DNA of 64,000 bases from JBPYCR01 sp051846915 (GCF_051846915.1 NZ_JBPYCR010000006.1:65336-129335), one strand, 5' to 3'. Shown: positions 26,245 through 36,117, counted from the first letter of the stretch. Made by a program: numbers and translations. The notes: generated from the sequence alone by a model not told the origin.

Positions 26245-28503
26245 TTATACTTGCGGTCCTTCTATCTTCTTTTTCTTTGTAAAGTCCAGTGGTCTTTCTT
26301 TTAATGAACGACCACGCCATACGAGCCAGAGCTGTGACGCTAGAAACAAGGATGAATACGTTCCGGCGATTAAGCCAACAGCTAAGGCAATAGCAAATCC
26401 AAAAATTGATTGTGCTCCTAGGATAAGAAATGCTAACACAGCAATCATCGTTGTTACAGTTGTATTAATGCTGCGCATAAATGTTTGTACCAAGCTTGTA
26501 TTTACAATTTTTGCAAGCTCTTTGGCAGACTTGATGACGCGGTTTTTATTTCTTATATTTTCCCTAATCCGGTCAAATACAACGATGGTGTTATTAATCG
26601 AATACCCGATTATTGTCAAGATAGCCGCAACAATCGTAACATCAAATTCTATTCTAGTAATGCTAAAGACGACCAAAAGGAAAAATGTATCATGCAATAA
26701 TGCAATAATTGCCGTAATGGCAAAGAAAAATTCAAACCTTAAAGTTACATAAATGATCATCCCTATAGAGGCAATCGCTAGTGCGTAAATAGCATTCTTC
26801 ACAAGTTCTTCACCGACAATTGAAGAAACGACACTGACATTCGGCTCATTTCCGTACAATTCACTAAAGTGTTGTTTCACATCAGCAATTCGATCATCAG
26901 TCAATACTTTATCGAAACGGATAACAGCAATTTCGCTGTTCTCACCAGATAAAACAATCGATTTTGGTTCCAACTCCATTTCTTCTACACTTGATTCAAT
27001 TTCCTCTGTAGTTAAAGTTTCTTCTGCTAAAACCTCTACTCTCGAACCGCTCGTAAAGTCGATTCCCGGATTTAATTTAAAAAGTAGCAGTGATACGCAT
27101 CCGATTATCAGAACGAAAGTAGTGAACACAAATATTTTTTTCTGATGTTTTACAACGTCGACGGTTCGATTAAATATCGTTGGTTCTTCTTCCGTCGTAT
27201 CGGAAATATCTTTAATCTGACTTTGTTTTACACCGAACCAGCCTGGTCGATTATTCAAGTAGCGCGTTTTTATCCAGAGGCCGAGCAGTAGTCTTGTCCC
27301 ATAGACAGCTGTTAAAAAGCTCACTGCAATACTGACGATGAGCATTGTAGCAAATCCTTTAACTGAACTCGTACCAAACATAAATAAAACAGCAGCAGCG
27401 AGCAACGTAGTTATATTTGCATCAACAATCGTTTTTAGTGAGTTCTTTGAACCTGCTTTAAACGCAGCTAACAATGATTTACCTGTTCTCATTTCCTCTT
27501 TGATTCTTTCAAAGGTGATAACATTAGCGTCAACGGCCATACCTACCCCTAAAATAAGAGCAGCAATACCCGGCAACGTTAATACACCATTCATTAATCC
27601 AAATACAAGTAAAATAATGTATATGTAGATAGCTAAATTAATGGATGCAATCAATCCAGGAAAACGATACGCCGACATCATAAAAATAAAAATAAGTCCT
27701 ACACCAATAAATCCTGCAAATACCGTTTTATTTAATGCTTGTTCACCAAACTGGGCACCTACAGACGTCGAATATAATTCATTCATATGTACCGGCAAAG
27801 ACCCTGAATTAATAATATTAGCCAACCGCTGTGCCGATTCAACCGTGAAGTCCCCGGTTATTTGGACACTTGTGGAGTTAATAACTTCCCCAACTTTCGG
27901 GGCAGAAATATATTTAGGATTCTCTTTTTTCACTTCCTCGGCAAAAGAATCATCTTCTTGATAATCCATCCAAATAACAAGCAAATTGTTCGGTTCGCCC
28001 ATGTTTTTAATTTTTTTTGTCACTTCTGCAAATTTGTTCGCATCTTTTAATTGAAGAGTAACCATAGGGGCATTTGAATTTGGGTCAAAATCCTGTTTGG
28101 CACTGCCTTCTTTAATATCTGATCCATCCAAATATTCTTTGTCGTTTACATCACGAAAGGACAATATCGCAGATGTTGATAAAATTTCTCTTGCCTCTGT
28201 TTGATCTTCCACACCTGCAAGTTGGACTCGGATACGGTCTTCACCTTCAATATCAATAACAGTTTCACTAATACCGAGTCGGTTCACGCGATCATTAAGC
28301 GTCTGAACAGTCGACTCTAGAAGTTTTCTGGAAACTTCCTGGTCGTCATCCACGGGTTCTACTTCATAAAGTACTTCGAATCCACCTTGTAGATCGAGCC
28401 CTAAATTAATATTTTTACTTACGCCTGTTGCAGTTGTTCCAATCGTAGCTGCAAATACGATAACGATTAGAAAAAAAGTAATAATTCTACCTCTTTTTTT
28501 CAT
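26245..28503 (-). CDS. secDF: Fused protein-export membrane protein SecDF
   Basis: The 752-residue protein joins SecD and SecF in one chain, as in B. subtilis. It drives a late step of Sec export with the proton motive force. Visible marks are the SecD motif LGLDLQGGFEVLYEV near the N terminus, the large periplasmic-type domain, the transmembrane block with GVGMAVDANVITFERIKEE, and in the SecF half the motif PGIDFTSGSRVEV and SINNTIVVFDRIREN. About twelve membrane segments are expected. Confidence 0.97.
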   Translation of the reverse strand: MKKRGRIITFFLIVIVFAATIGTTATGVSKNINLGLDLQGGFEVLYEVEPVDDDQEVSRKLLESTVQTLNDRVNRLGISETVIDIEGEDRIRVQLAGVEDQTEAREILSTSAILSFRDVNDKEYLDGSDIKEGSAKQDFDPNSNAPMVTLQLKDANKFAEVTKKIKNMGEPNNLLVIWMDYQEDDSFAEEVKKENPKYISAPKVGEVINSTSVQITGDFTVESAQRLANIINSGSLPVHMNELYSTSVGAQFGEQALNKTVFAGFIGVGLIFIFMMSAYRFPGLIASINLAIYIYIILLVFGLMNGVLTLPGIAALILGVGMAVDANVITFERIKEEMRTGKSLLAAFKAGSKNSLKTIVDANITTLLAAAVLFMFGTSSVKGFATMLIVSIAVSFLTAVYGTRLLLGLWIKTRYLNNRPGWFGVKQSQIKDISDTTEEEPTIFNRTVDVVKHQKKIFVFTTFVLIIGCVSLLLFKLNPGIDFTSGSRVEVLAEETLTTEEIESSVEEMELEPKSIVLSGENSEIAVIRFDKVLTDDRIADVKQHFSELYGNEPNVSVVSSIVGEELVKNAIYALAIASIGMIIYVTLRFEFFFAITAIIALLHDTFFLLVVFSITRIEFDVTIVAAILTIIGYSINNTIVVFDRIRENIRNKNRVIKSAKELAKIVNTSLVQTFMRSINTTVTTMIAVLAFLILGAQSIFGFAIALAVGLIAGTYSSLFLASQLWLVWRGRSLKERPLDFTKKKKIEGPQV

Positions 28504-28559
28504 ATGAATCTTTTCCTCCCTCTATTCAATGGGAATTAATGCCGAATATGTAATAAAAA

Positions 28560-28853
28560 TTAATTATTTCCTTCGTTCAGCGCATGGATTGAAGCCATTA
28601 AGTCATCTTCCTGTACTTGAGCATTAACTGTTAAATAACTCATATATATATTTGTGTTCAAGTGGAAAATATCTTGCACTACTTCATGCAATCGTTTGGA
28701 AGGGTTATTTTTCCATAACTTTGTATTGAGACATTCCCATATCCCTTCTGGTGTTGCCTCTTTATACCCCATTAATTGAAACTCTCTCGCTTTGCTAATA
28801 AGTGCTGGTTCAATAGATGCTTTCCAGTCTCTAACCGTTTTTAATTGTTCCAA
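28560..28853 (-). CDS. comN: Post-transcriptional regulator family protein ComN/YrzD
   Basis: The 97-residue soluble protein has the ComN family stretch LMGYKEATPEGIWECLNTKLWK. In B. subtilis ComN promotes accumulation of comE operon mRNA at the poles. It starts at TTG 28853, eight bases after GGAGGGGG. It precedes secDF by 56 bases and is divergent from spoVB, as in B. subtilis. Confidence 0.88.
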   Translation of the reverse strand: MEQLKTVRDWKASIEPALISKAREFQLMGYKEATPEGIWECLNTKLWKNNPSKRLHEVVQDIFHLNTNIYMSYLTVNAQVQEDDLMASIHALNEGNN

Positions 28854-28893
28854 ATGGTCCCCCTCCTACAGCGAGACGAATTAATAGTTCTTG

Positions 28894-28924
28894 TCATGCT
28901 TGGACGACATGCTCGCATATATAT
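28894..28924 (+). promoter_or_regulatory. Candidate sigma-E promoter of spoVB
   Basis: TCATGCT (28894-28900), 14 bases, GCATATATAT (28915-28924) resembles the sigma-E consensus of a CATATT-like -35 and CATACA-like -10. spoVB is a mother-cell gene in B. subtilis, which makes this plausible but not certain. Confidence 0.35.
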
Positions 28925-28968
28925 CATTGTATATGAATTTTTATTTTTTGAGAAGGCAGGCGTTATAA

Positions 28969-30522
28969 ATGACGAAACAGTCATTTCTAAAAGGAACATT
29001 AATATTAATTCTAGCTGGCATGATTACACGTTTTTTAGGTTTTATTAACCGGATTGTCGTTGCACGTTTAATGGGTGAAGAAGGTGTAGGTCTTTATATG
29101 ATGGCCCTGCCGACCCTTTTTTTAGTCATTACACTATCTCAAATTGGACTACCTGTAGCCATTTCAAAACGGATAGCTGAAGCGGACGCAAAAAATGATA
29201 CATTGAAAGTTAAAAAAATACTTGTTGTTTCATTAGTCATTGTTACCATAACAAGCATCATTTTTACAATCGGAATGATTATTGCTATCCCATACATTGC
29301 AACTTCATTATTGACAGATGAGCGGACAATCTATCCCTTGCTTGCCATCAGCCCAATTGTACCAATCATTGCGGTGTCGTCTGTGCTGAAGGGATATTTT
29401 CAAGGAAAGCAGAATATGAAACCGCAAAGTTACGCCCAAGTAATCGAGCAGGTCATTCGTATTTCTTTTGTATTTATATTGGTCAAAATAACATTACCGT
29501 ATGGTGTGGAATTTGCCGCTGCCGGTGCGATGGTCAGTGTCATTATCGGCGAACTCGTGTCATTATTTTTTATGTTTTACTTGTTTAAAAGAAAAAAAGT
29601 TGTTTCCATAAGACATCGGTTTTTTTTCTATTTAAAAGAGAGCAAGCACACGTTGAAAGAATTATTTTCGATCGCACTCCCTAACACGGGAAGCAGATTA
29701 ATCAGTTCGGTATCCAACTTTATGGAACCGATCATCGTTGCGCAAAGTTTAGCAATTGCCGGCGTAGCCACAACTGTAGCGACTAAACAGTATGGTGAGC
29801 TAACCGGATTTGTACTTCCATTATTATTTTTACCTACTTTTATTACACATTCTCTGTCAATTGCATTAGTTCCCTCTATCGCCGAAGCAGAAGCAAAAAA
29901 CAATCAACGTCTTACCCATTATCGTATTCATCAATCGATACGAATTTCGTTCGCATCCGGTGCTCTCGCAACCATTGTTCTCACCATTTTTTCTGTAACT
30001 ATACTAACATATATGTATGGAACCGCAAACGCAAGTAAATTTTTAGTACTAATGGCTCCTTTTTTCATCATGTTATACATCCAATCTCCTTTACAAGCCG
30101 CGCTTTTAGCACTGGATCTTGCCAAGCCGGCAATGTTCAATAGCTTAGTCGGTGCATTCTTTAAATTTATCACTTTATTTATGCTCGCTTCAAATAAAGA
30201 TTTTGGAATTAACGGTGTTGCTATTGCCATGTCTGTCGGAGTAGTTCTTATCACTTTGCTGCATTTGGCTACTTTATATAAATCTATTCGGTTTTTTATC
30301 CGATTTTCTGACATATGGAAAATGATTGTACTTGTATCACTCACTTCTGTTATTGCTAGTGGATTAAAAGTAGTTTATCAAGGAATGGATTCCAATCTTC
30401 TCGTGTTTATTGCAATGCTGATTTTGCTTAGTATTTTTTATATTATTTGTTTATTTTTACTAAGATTTATTACGAGAGATGAATTAAAGCAAATACCCGT
30501 CCTTCAAAAATGGGTGTCTTAA
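28969..30522 (+). CDS. spoVB: Stage V sporulation protein B
   Basis: The 517-residue protein is a polytopic transporter of the MOP/MATE flippase superfamily with about 14 hydrophobic segments. It begins MTKQSFLKGTLILILAGMI and contains the family stretch VSSVLKGYFQGKQNMKPQS. SpoVB is needed for spore cortex peptidoglycan and is thought to move lipid-linked precursor in the mother cell. The start follows AGAAGGCAGG. The gene is divergent from comN, as in B. subtilis. Confidence 0.93.
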   Translation: MTKQSFLKGTLILILAGMITRFLGFINRIVVARLMGEEGVGLYMMALPTLFLVITLSQIGLPVAISKRIAEADAKNDTLKVKKILVVSLVIVTITSIIFTIGMIIAIPYIATSLLTDERTIYPLLAISPIVPIIAVSSVLKGYFQGKQNMKPQSYAQVIEQVIRISFVFILVKITLPYGVEFAAAGAMVSVIIGELVSLFFMFYLFKRKKVVSIRHRFFFYLKESKHTLKELFSIALPNTGSRLISSVSNFMEPIIVAQSLAIAGVATTVATKQYGELTGFVLPLLFLPTFITHSLSIALVPSIAEAEAKNNQRLTHYRIHQSIRISFASGALATIVLTIFSVTILTYMYGTANASKFLVLMAPFFIMLYIQSPLQAALLALDLAKPAMFNSLVGAFFKFITLFMLASNKDFGINGVAIAMSVGVVLITLLHLATLYKSIRFFIRFSDIWKMIVLVSLTSVIASGLKVVYQGMDSNLLVFIAMLILLSIFYIICLFLLRFITRDELKQIPVLQKWVS

Positions 30523-30709
30523 TGTTGCATACTTCGGGACTTCATCTTCCAGTGTATCCATAACAATTTACTAAAATTCTTTCAACAGTGTTGTACTTCT
30601 CTTAGCAGTTAATTCCTTAAAAATGATTTGGATTCCTACTTACTTTTGAAGTGGAATTTCACCATTGTTAATACGGGATTTAATTTTTTCTTATTTTTCC
30701 GTCTAAATT

Positions 30710-30737
30710 TTGTCCAATTGAATAAAATGGTTATAGA
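30710..30737 (+). promoter_or_regulatory. Weak candidate promoter of the TIGR04086 gene
   Basis: TTGTCC (30710-30715), 16 bases, TATAGA (30732-30737), 30 bases before the start codon. Confidence 0.35.
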
Positions 30738-30767
30738 TGGACAATCAGAGGGGGTGTCGAACAAATA

Positions 30768-31148
30768 ATGGAAAAGAATCATTTTACTGCTATGGTATAT
30801 GGTTGGATTGTGATTTTGGGATTGATCCTTGTTTCAAGTGTTACACTTGCCTTTCTATTACGATTCACTTCTTTTAACGAGCCGACGATATCCTATGTAA
30901 CATTAGCAATTGGTCTTATTTCTTTATTTACCGGAGGAATTGTTGCAGGTATTAAAGGAAAAGGTAAAGGGTGGTTAATTGGCGGGATAACCGGTCTTGG
31001 GTTTACAATCTTTACATTTTCCGTACAATACCTTGGATATCAACAAGCGTTTACGATGGAACAATCGCTGCATCATGCGGGATATATATTGGCAGCGTTG
31101 CTAGGCGGCATGATTGGCGTGAATCTTGTCGTAGCAAACAAAGAATAA
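30768..31148 (+). CDS. yrzE: TIGR04086 family membrane protein (YrzE-like)
   Basis: The 126-residue protein has four hydrophobic segments (about 10-32, 44-65, 70-92, 98-120) with Gly-rich turns such as FTGGIVAGIKGKGKGWLIGG. This matches the small four-helix TIGR04086 family found after spoVB in Bacillaceae. No function is known. The start follows AGGGGGTG. I see no terminator directly after it; a mosaic repeat begins about 90 bases downstream. Confidence 0.85.
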   Translation: MEKNHFTAMVYGWIVILGLILVSSVTLAFLLRFTSFNEPTISYVTLAIGLISLFTGGIVAGIKGKGKGWLIGGITGLGFTIFTFSVQYLGYQQAFTMEQSLHHAGYILAALLGGMIGVNLVVANKE

Positions 31149-31235
31149 CGACATAGCACTCAGGAGTAAATCTAAAATTATTTTTTAGAAATACAGGATA
31201 GAAAGTCTAGGACGTCACTTTTTATTGGTTGGGTT

Positions 31236-31705
31236 TCTTGCGTAGTGGTTGTAAGCTGCGACGTAGCCTACAGAGATAGTAATTGTCTTTATCATACCGC
31301 TACGGAAATATACCACGCTTTCACCCACGGGGCACAAGCGCGACATCCGTTCATGCATTCACATTCACGGTGTCTTCTTAGCCGCGGGCGGCTGGTGGGC
31401 CTTCTCGTGCTTTGCACTGGACCCAAATAATTTCACCCTTTAAGATGGTTGTTTGGAGCGGAGGGCAGTTGACTCCTAGTCGGCTTCCTGTAAGCCACTG
31501 AAAAATTAAGTTCTTGAGAATAATGATCAGCATATATCATGTTGATTGGATCGCAAGGCGGCGAGTCCTGCGGGAAAGCGAGACAGCTGAGACCCTGCAG
31601 GAGCGTAGCGACGAAGCGGTTAAGCGCTCGCCCGCGGAGAGCGTCTGCCTGAAGCGGAAATCAACCGTAGCTACGTCGTAGTTTATGGTTAATTAGCAAC
31701 AAGGT
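31236..31705 (+). repeat. Mosaic intergenic repeat, family B, copy 2
   Basis: The region between yrzE and yajC holds no supported gene. Its ends pair: GCGACGTAGC (31257-31266) is complementary to GCTACGTCGT near 31670. Block 31316-31385 is a near copy of 19277-19346 in the opposite orientation. A second half (about 31550-31665) has the GAGACCCTGCAGGAGCGTAG and CTGAAGCGGAAATCAAC type sequence that I recognise as a common Bacillaceae intergenic repeat. A 61-codon frame in it is not considered a gene. Confidence 0.8.
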
Positions 31706-31707
31706 GC

Positions 31708-31766
31708 AAAAAAATCCGAACAGATGAAATTCTGGGTACAGAATTTTTAAATCATCGTTCGGATTT
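31708..31766 (-). terminator. Terminator after yajC
   Basis: On the minus strand AATCCGAAC and GTTCGGATT close a stem that holds an inner hairpin (AAATTCTG / CAGAATTT) and is followed by a T run. It is a sequence relative of the dtd terminator. Confidence 0.75.
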
Positions 31767-31806
31767 CTCTTTGGTTAAACACTTTTGGTTTATGTACGGC
31801 AATCCT

Positions 31807-32067
31807 TTAGCTCTGTTTCACTTCGCGGATTGCGGAACGGTCATACTTCATCCTGCTATTTTCTCCACAGGCGATTACGACGGTGTCTTCATCAATAGCA
31901 TGTACTTCCCCATGTAATCCACCAATCGTTATGACAGCATCTCCTTTTTTCAGTTCCGACTGCATTTGTCTAACTTGTTTCTGACGTTTTTGCTGTGGAC
32001 GTATAAGTAGAAAATAGAAGATCACAAACATTAAAATAATTGGTGATAGCGATATAAGCGTCTCCAT
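31807..32067 (-). CDS. yajC: Preprotein translocase accessory protein YajC
   Basis: The 86-residue protein has one N-terminal membrane helix (about 5-22) with the YajC signature YFLLIRPQQKRQKQ right after it and a basic cytoplasmic tail. YajC associates with SecDF and YidC in protein export. The start follows GGGAGG. It is last in the ruvA-ruvB-DUF2905-queA-tgt-yajC cluster, a conserved arrangement. Confidence 0.95.
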   Translation of the reverse strand: METLISLSPIILMFVIFYFLLIRPQQKRQKQVRQMQSELKKGDAVITIGGLHGEVHAIDEDTVVIACGENSRMKYDRSAIREVKQS

Positions 32068-32087
32068 TATATATTATCCTCCCTTCA

Positions 32088-33224
32088 CTAAAAGTTTTTC
32101 GAATGCATATCATTGAATCCATATTGTTCAAAGAATGCCTCTTTAAAGTCGCCAAGACGATCATCAAAAATTGCTGTTCGTACTTGCTCCATCAATTTTA
32201 ACAGAAAATATAAGTTATGGTAAGTAGTAAGTCTAAATCCAAACGTTTCGTTACATTTAATTAAGTGGCGAATATACGCTCTCGTATAATTCTGACACAC
32301 ATGACAGCTGCAATTTTCATCAATTGGCCCGAAATCACGGGCATATTTGGCATTTCTTACTACAAGTCTTCCATTAGACGTCATACACGTCCCATTACGA
32401 GCAATCCTTGTCGGCAAAACACAGTCAAACATATCAATTCCTCGCATGGCACCTTCTATTAAAGAATCAGGAGAACCGACTCCCATTAAGTAACGAGGTT
32501 TATTGCTTGGCATGAGCGGCGTTGTATACTCCAGCACGTTATTCATAATATGTTTAGGTTCACCTACAGATAGCCCACCTATAGCATACCCGGGAAAATC
32601 CAGTGATATAAGATCTCTGGCACTTTGTTTACGTAAATTTTCATATTCTCCACCTTGAATGATTCCAAATAACCCTTGTTGATCACTGCGATTATGTGCT
32701 TTTAAACATCTCTCTGCCCACCTCGTAGTGCGCTCAATGGAGTCTTTCATATAATCCTGTGTTGCAGGAAAAGGCGGGCATTCATCCAAGACCATCATAA
32801 TATCGGGGCCGAGATCATTTTGAATTTGCATTGCTTTTTCCGGTGAAAAGAATAGCTTTTCTCCACTCAGGTGGTGTCTGAAGTGAACACCTTTTTCGCT
32901 GATTTCTCGTGTATTGCTCAAACTGAACACCTGAAAACCGCCCGAATCAGTTAAAATAGGTCGATCCCAGTTCATAAAGGTATGCAACCCACCGGCTTCT
33001 TTAATGATATCTTCCCCTGGTCGCAACCAGAGATGATATGTATTGGATAATATAATTTGGGCGTTCATGTCCACCAACTCTTCCGGACTCATCGTTTTCA
33101 CAGTAGCCAACGTTCCAACAGGCATGAACATCGGCGTGTCAAAGGTACCGTGGGGGGTGTGGACTTTACCAAGTCTTGCGCCCGTTTGTTTGCACGTTTT
33201 TATTAATTCATAAGTTATTGGCAT
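32088..33224 (-). CDS. tgt: Queuine tRNA-ribosyltransferase (TGT)
   Basis: The 378-residue enzyme exchanges guanine 34 for preQ1 in tRNAs with GUN anticodons. Visible are the catalytic region LTDSGGFQVFSL, the second Asp in IDMFDCVLPTRIARNG, and the zinc site CSCHVCQNYTRAYIRHL. It follows queA, the next enzyme of the queuosine pathway, by 18 bases. Confidence 0.98.
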   Translation of the reverse strand: MPITYELIKTCKQTGARLGKVHTPHGTFDTPMFMPVGTLATVKTMSPEELVDMNAQIILSNTYHLWLRPGEDIIKEAGGLHTFMNWDRPILTDSGGFQVFSLSNTREISEKGVHFRHHLSGEKLFFSPEKAMQIQNDLGPDIMMVLDECPPFPATQDYMKDSIERTTRWAERCLKAHNRSDQQGLFGIIQGGEYENLRKQSARDLISLDFPGYAIGGLSVGEPKHIMNNVLEYTTPLMPSNKPRYLMGVGSPDSLIEGAMRGIDMFDCVLPTRIARNGTCMTSNGRLVVRNAKYARDFGPIDENCSCHVCQNYTRAYIRHLIKCNETFGFRLTTYHNLYFLLKLMEQVRTAIFDDRLGDFKEAFFEQYGFNDMHSKNF

Positions 33225-33242
33225 ATTATCCTTCAGTCCCTA

Positions 33243-34271
33243 TTATATAATTAACATAGCATCTCCGAAGCTGAAAAATCGATACTGTTTTTCAACTGCT
33301 TCTTTATACGCTTGTAATATTTCATTTTTTCCCGCAAACGAACTGACTAGCATTATTAGTGTCGATTTTGGTAAATGAAAGTTTGTAACTAGTCCATCAA
33401 TTGCTCGAAACGAATAAGGAGGATATATAAATATATCTGTCCAGCCGCTGGAAGCTTTCAACTTCCCATTATTGTCTCTCGCTATCGTCTCTAGTGTTCG
33501 AGTAGTGGTTGTTCCAACAGCAATAATCTTTCCACCTTGTCTTTTTGTTGCATTCAAATCATCAGCCGTTTGCTGGGATATATGATAATATTCGGCATGC
33601 ATACGATGTTCTTCCACCGTATTCACACTAACCGGGCGAAACGTACCGAGGCCAACATGCAACGTTATATACTTAACTGAAACACCTTTTTTTTGGATCA
33701 CTTCCAGCAACTCTTCAGTAAAATGGAGACCTGCTGTTGGGGCTGCAGCTGATCCGGTTTCCTTTGCATAAACGGTTTGATAACGTTCTTTTTCAGGCAA
33801 TTGTTTTTTTATATACGGTGGAAGCGGCATTTCTCCCAATTCTTCCAGGATTTCATAAAAAATACCATTATAATTTAATTGAAACGTACACGCCCCATGC
33901 TCTTGTTTTGCGGTGCATACCATCCGCAACTTTCCGTCACCTACAATAATTTCAGTGCCAACTTTAACACGTTTCGCTGGCTTTACAAGAGTTTCCCACC
34001 GATCTTTTTCTTGTTGATGAAGCAACAATACTTCTATATTAGCACCAGAATCTTTCTTGACACCATAAATCCTTGCAGGGAGTACACGTGTATCATTCAG
34101 CACTAAACAATCGCCTTCATTCAAATACTCCACTACATCCGTAAAAAAACGATGTGCTGTGTTCTTTTGTTCCCTATCCAATACGAGCAGACGAGATGCA
34201 GATCGATCTTTTAAAGGGGTTTGTGCTATAAGTTGTTCAGGTAGATCAAAATTAAAATCTTCTACATTCAT
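33243..34271 (-). CDS. queA: S-adenosylmethionine:tRNA ribosyltransferase-isomerase QueA
   Basis: The 342-residue enzyme adds the cyclopentene ring precursor of queuosine to preQ1-tRNA from SAM. It starts MNVEDFNFDLPEQLIAQTP, has VLNDTRVLPARIYG, TGSAAAPTAGLHFT and the C-terminal NFHLPKSTLIMLVSSFAG, all typical. The start follows GGGAGA. It is in the cluster with tgt. Confidence 0.98.
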   Translation of the reverse strand: MNVEDFNFDLPEQLIAQTPLKDRSASRLLVLDREQKNTAHRFFTDVVEYLNEGDCLVLNDTRVLPARIYGVKKDSGANIEVLLLHQQEKDRWETLVKPAKRVKVGTEIIVGDGKLRMVCTAKQEHGACTFQLNYNGIFYEILEELGEMPLPPYIKKQLPEKERYQTVYAKETGSAAAPTAGLHFTEELLEVIQKKGVSVKYITLHVGLGTFRPVSVNTVEEHRMHAEYYHISQQTADDLNATKRQGGKIIAVGTTTTRTLETIARDNNGKLKASSGWTDIFIYPPYSFRAIDGLVTNFHLPKSTLIMLVSSFAGKNEILQAYKEAVEKQYRFFSFGDAMLII

Positions 34272-34294
34272 TTGTATATTCTCCCAGATAGTTA

Positions 34295-34492
34295 TTAACG
34301 AAATTTACTTAAAATAAACAAGATGAGCGAAAGAACGACACTGATAACGATAGAAGTCATGATAGGGAAATGAAAAGAAACGTTGCCTTTTTTAAAGCTG
34401 ATATCTCCCGGCAGTTTGCCTATAAATGTCCAAATGATACCAATAAGTAAAAAAACTATTCCGAGCAAAATAAACAGCTTGCCCGCATTCAT
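34295..34492 (-). CDS. DUF2905 small membrane protein (YrzS-like)
   Basis: The 65-residue protein has two membrane helices (about 5-25 and 42-62) flanking KLPGDISFKKGNVSFHFP, which is the DUF2905 signature. Function unknown. It overlaps the end of ruvB by 4 bases (ATGA type), so translation is coupled. The gene lies between ruvB and queA in many Bacillaceae. Confidence 0.88.
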   Translation of the reverse strand: MNAGKLFILLGIVFLLIGIIWTFIGKLPGDISFKKGNVSFHFPIMTSIVISVVLSLILFILSKFR

Positions 34493-35493
34493 TCCTTATC
34501 ATTCACTTTCAATCCAAAATGTGCATATGCTTTTTCCGTCACAAGTCTGCCCCTTGGGGTTCGTTGAATGAATCCAACTTGCAACAGGTAAGGTTCATAT
34601 ACATCTTCTATCGTCTGTGATTCTTCGCCAATTGTAGCGGCAATCGTATCAAGACCGACTGGGCCTCCGCTAAATCCTTCTATAATGCCTTTTAATAATT
34701 TGTGATCAATATGATCCAGTCCAGCATCATCTACTTGAAGCATGTGTAAAGCTGTATCTGTAGTAGGCAAACTAATTTCCCGTTCACCTTTCACTTGTGA
34801 AATATCCCGAATTCTTTTGAAAAGCCGATTGGCGATCCTTGGTGTTCCTCTCGCCCGTCGTGCCACTTCCGCAGCAGCCTCTTTTGTTATGGTTGTGTCA
34901 AAAATTTCTGCCGTTCGTTCAATAATAGCACACAAATCCTTCGCTTCATAAAATTCCAGACGGCTCAATACACCAAACCTGTCCCGAAGCGGTGCTGACA
35001 AAAGACCTGCTCTTGTTGTTGCTCCAACCAGAGTAAATGGCGGAAGATCTATTCTTACAGAACGGGCACTTGGTCCAGTTCCAATAACAATATCCAGAAA
35101 GAAATCTTCCATTGCTGGATAAAGTACTTCTTCAACAGAATGGGGCAAGCGGTGAATCTCATCGATAAATAACACATCACCCGGTTCAAGTGAAGATAGA
35201 ATTGCTGCCAAATCCCCCGCTCGCTCGATAGCTGGGCCGGAAGTGGAGCGAAATTGTACGTCCATCTCGTTGGCAATGATTGCCGCTAATGTTGTTTTCC
35301 CCAACCCCGGCGGTCCATATAATAAGACATGATCAAGAGGTTCATTACGCATTTTTGCAGCTTGGATAAAGATACTCAAGTTCTCTTTCACTTTATTCTG
35401 ACCAATATATTGATTTAAAAACGAAGGGCGCAAGCTTAATTCAACAGATGCATCGTCACCTGTCTCCTCACCGGTAATGATTCGGTCTTCCAT
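34489..35493 (-). CDS. ruvB: Holliday junction ATP-dependent helicase RuvB
   Basis: The 334-residue AAA+ motor drives branch migration with RuvA. It contains Walker A GPPGLGKTT, Walker B DEIHRLPH, sensor GATTRAGLLSAPLRDRFG, and the C-terminal winged helix with GFIQRTPRGR. It follows ruvA by 18 bases. Confidence 0.98.
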   Translation of the reverse strand: MEDRIITGEETGDDASVELSLRPSFLNQYIGQNKVKENLSIFIQAAKMRNEPLDHVLLYGPPGLGKTTLAAIIANEMDVQFRSTSGPAIERAGDLAAILSSLEPGDVLFIDEIHRLPHSVEEVLYPAMEDFFLDIVIGTGPSARSVRIDLPPFTLVGATTRAGLLSAPLRDRFGVLSRLEFYEAKDLCAIIERTAEIFDTTITKEAAAEVARRARGTPRIANRLFKRIRDISQVKGEREISLPTTDTALHMLQVDDAGLDHIDHKLLKGIIEGFSGGPVGLDTIAATIGEESQTIEDVYEPYLLQVGFIQRTPRGRLVTEKAYAHFGLKVNDKE

Positions 35494-35511
35494 TGGATTC
35501 GCCCCCTTTTA

Positions 35512-36117
35512 TCAGTTTTTCATTAATAATGCTAAAGCATTTCGAATGATTTCGTCGGTACTTCCCTGAGGTGTCTTTATCAGCTGGGATTTAACCCCAC
35601 CAATCTCACGTTCTGAATATCCTAATGCCTTTAATGCCGCAAATGCTTCCTCGAGCTTATCAGTAGCTCTTGTATTTGCTTCTTTATCTTCTACAGGAAT
35701 GTTGGCCACTCGAAGGAGTCCGGTTAGTTTCCCCTTCAGGTCAAGTATAATTTGTCTCGCTGTCTTTTTCCCCACACCTGGGAATTTCGTTAAGTATTTG
35801 TCGTCTTCCTGCTCGATCGCCTGAATAAATTCATCCACGTCCACACTGCCGAGAATGGCTATTCCACTTTTTGGTCCAATACCGGATACAGAAATAAGCT
35901 TTACAAATAAAAACTTTTCATCTTCTGTTTCAAATCCATATAAATGTTGAGCATCTTCTCTGACATGATGATAAGTATAAATAAGTATTTCTTTATTCAG
36001 CAACGGCTGAAAGACATAAGGATCAGCACATAGGATTTCATAACCAACTCCGTTAACATCGACCGTTATTGTTTCCTCATAAATGAACGTCAATGTCCCT
36101 CTAATATAAGCAATCAT
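35512..36117 (-). CDS. ruvA: Holliday junction DNA-binding protein RuvA
   Basis: The 201-residue protein has an OB domain (MIAYIRGTLTFIYEE), two helix-hairpin-helix motifs (VSGIGPKSGIAIL and FPGVGKKTARQIILDL) and a C-terminal RuvB-binding domain. I choose ATG 36117, after AAGGGG, which gives the standard length; the open frame extends upstream to 36171 without a ribosome site. bofC, which precedes ruvA in B. subtilis, is not here. Confidence 0.97.
   Translation of the reverse strand: MIAYIRGTLTFIYEETITVDVNGVGYEILCADPYVFQPLLNKEILIYTYHHVREDAQHLYGFETEDEKFLFVKLISVSGIGPKSGIAILGSVDVDEFIQAIEQEDDKYLTKFPGVGKKTARQIILDLKGKLTGLLRVANIPVEDKEANTRATDKLEEAFAALKALGYSEREIGGVKSQLIKTPQGSTDEIIRNALALLMKN

Noticed and set aside
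31245..31430. Plus-strand frame of 61 codons after yrzE
   Set aside because: Same repeat block as above in the opposite orientation; no ribosome site and no conserved domain.
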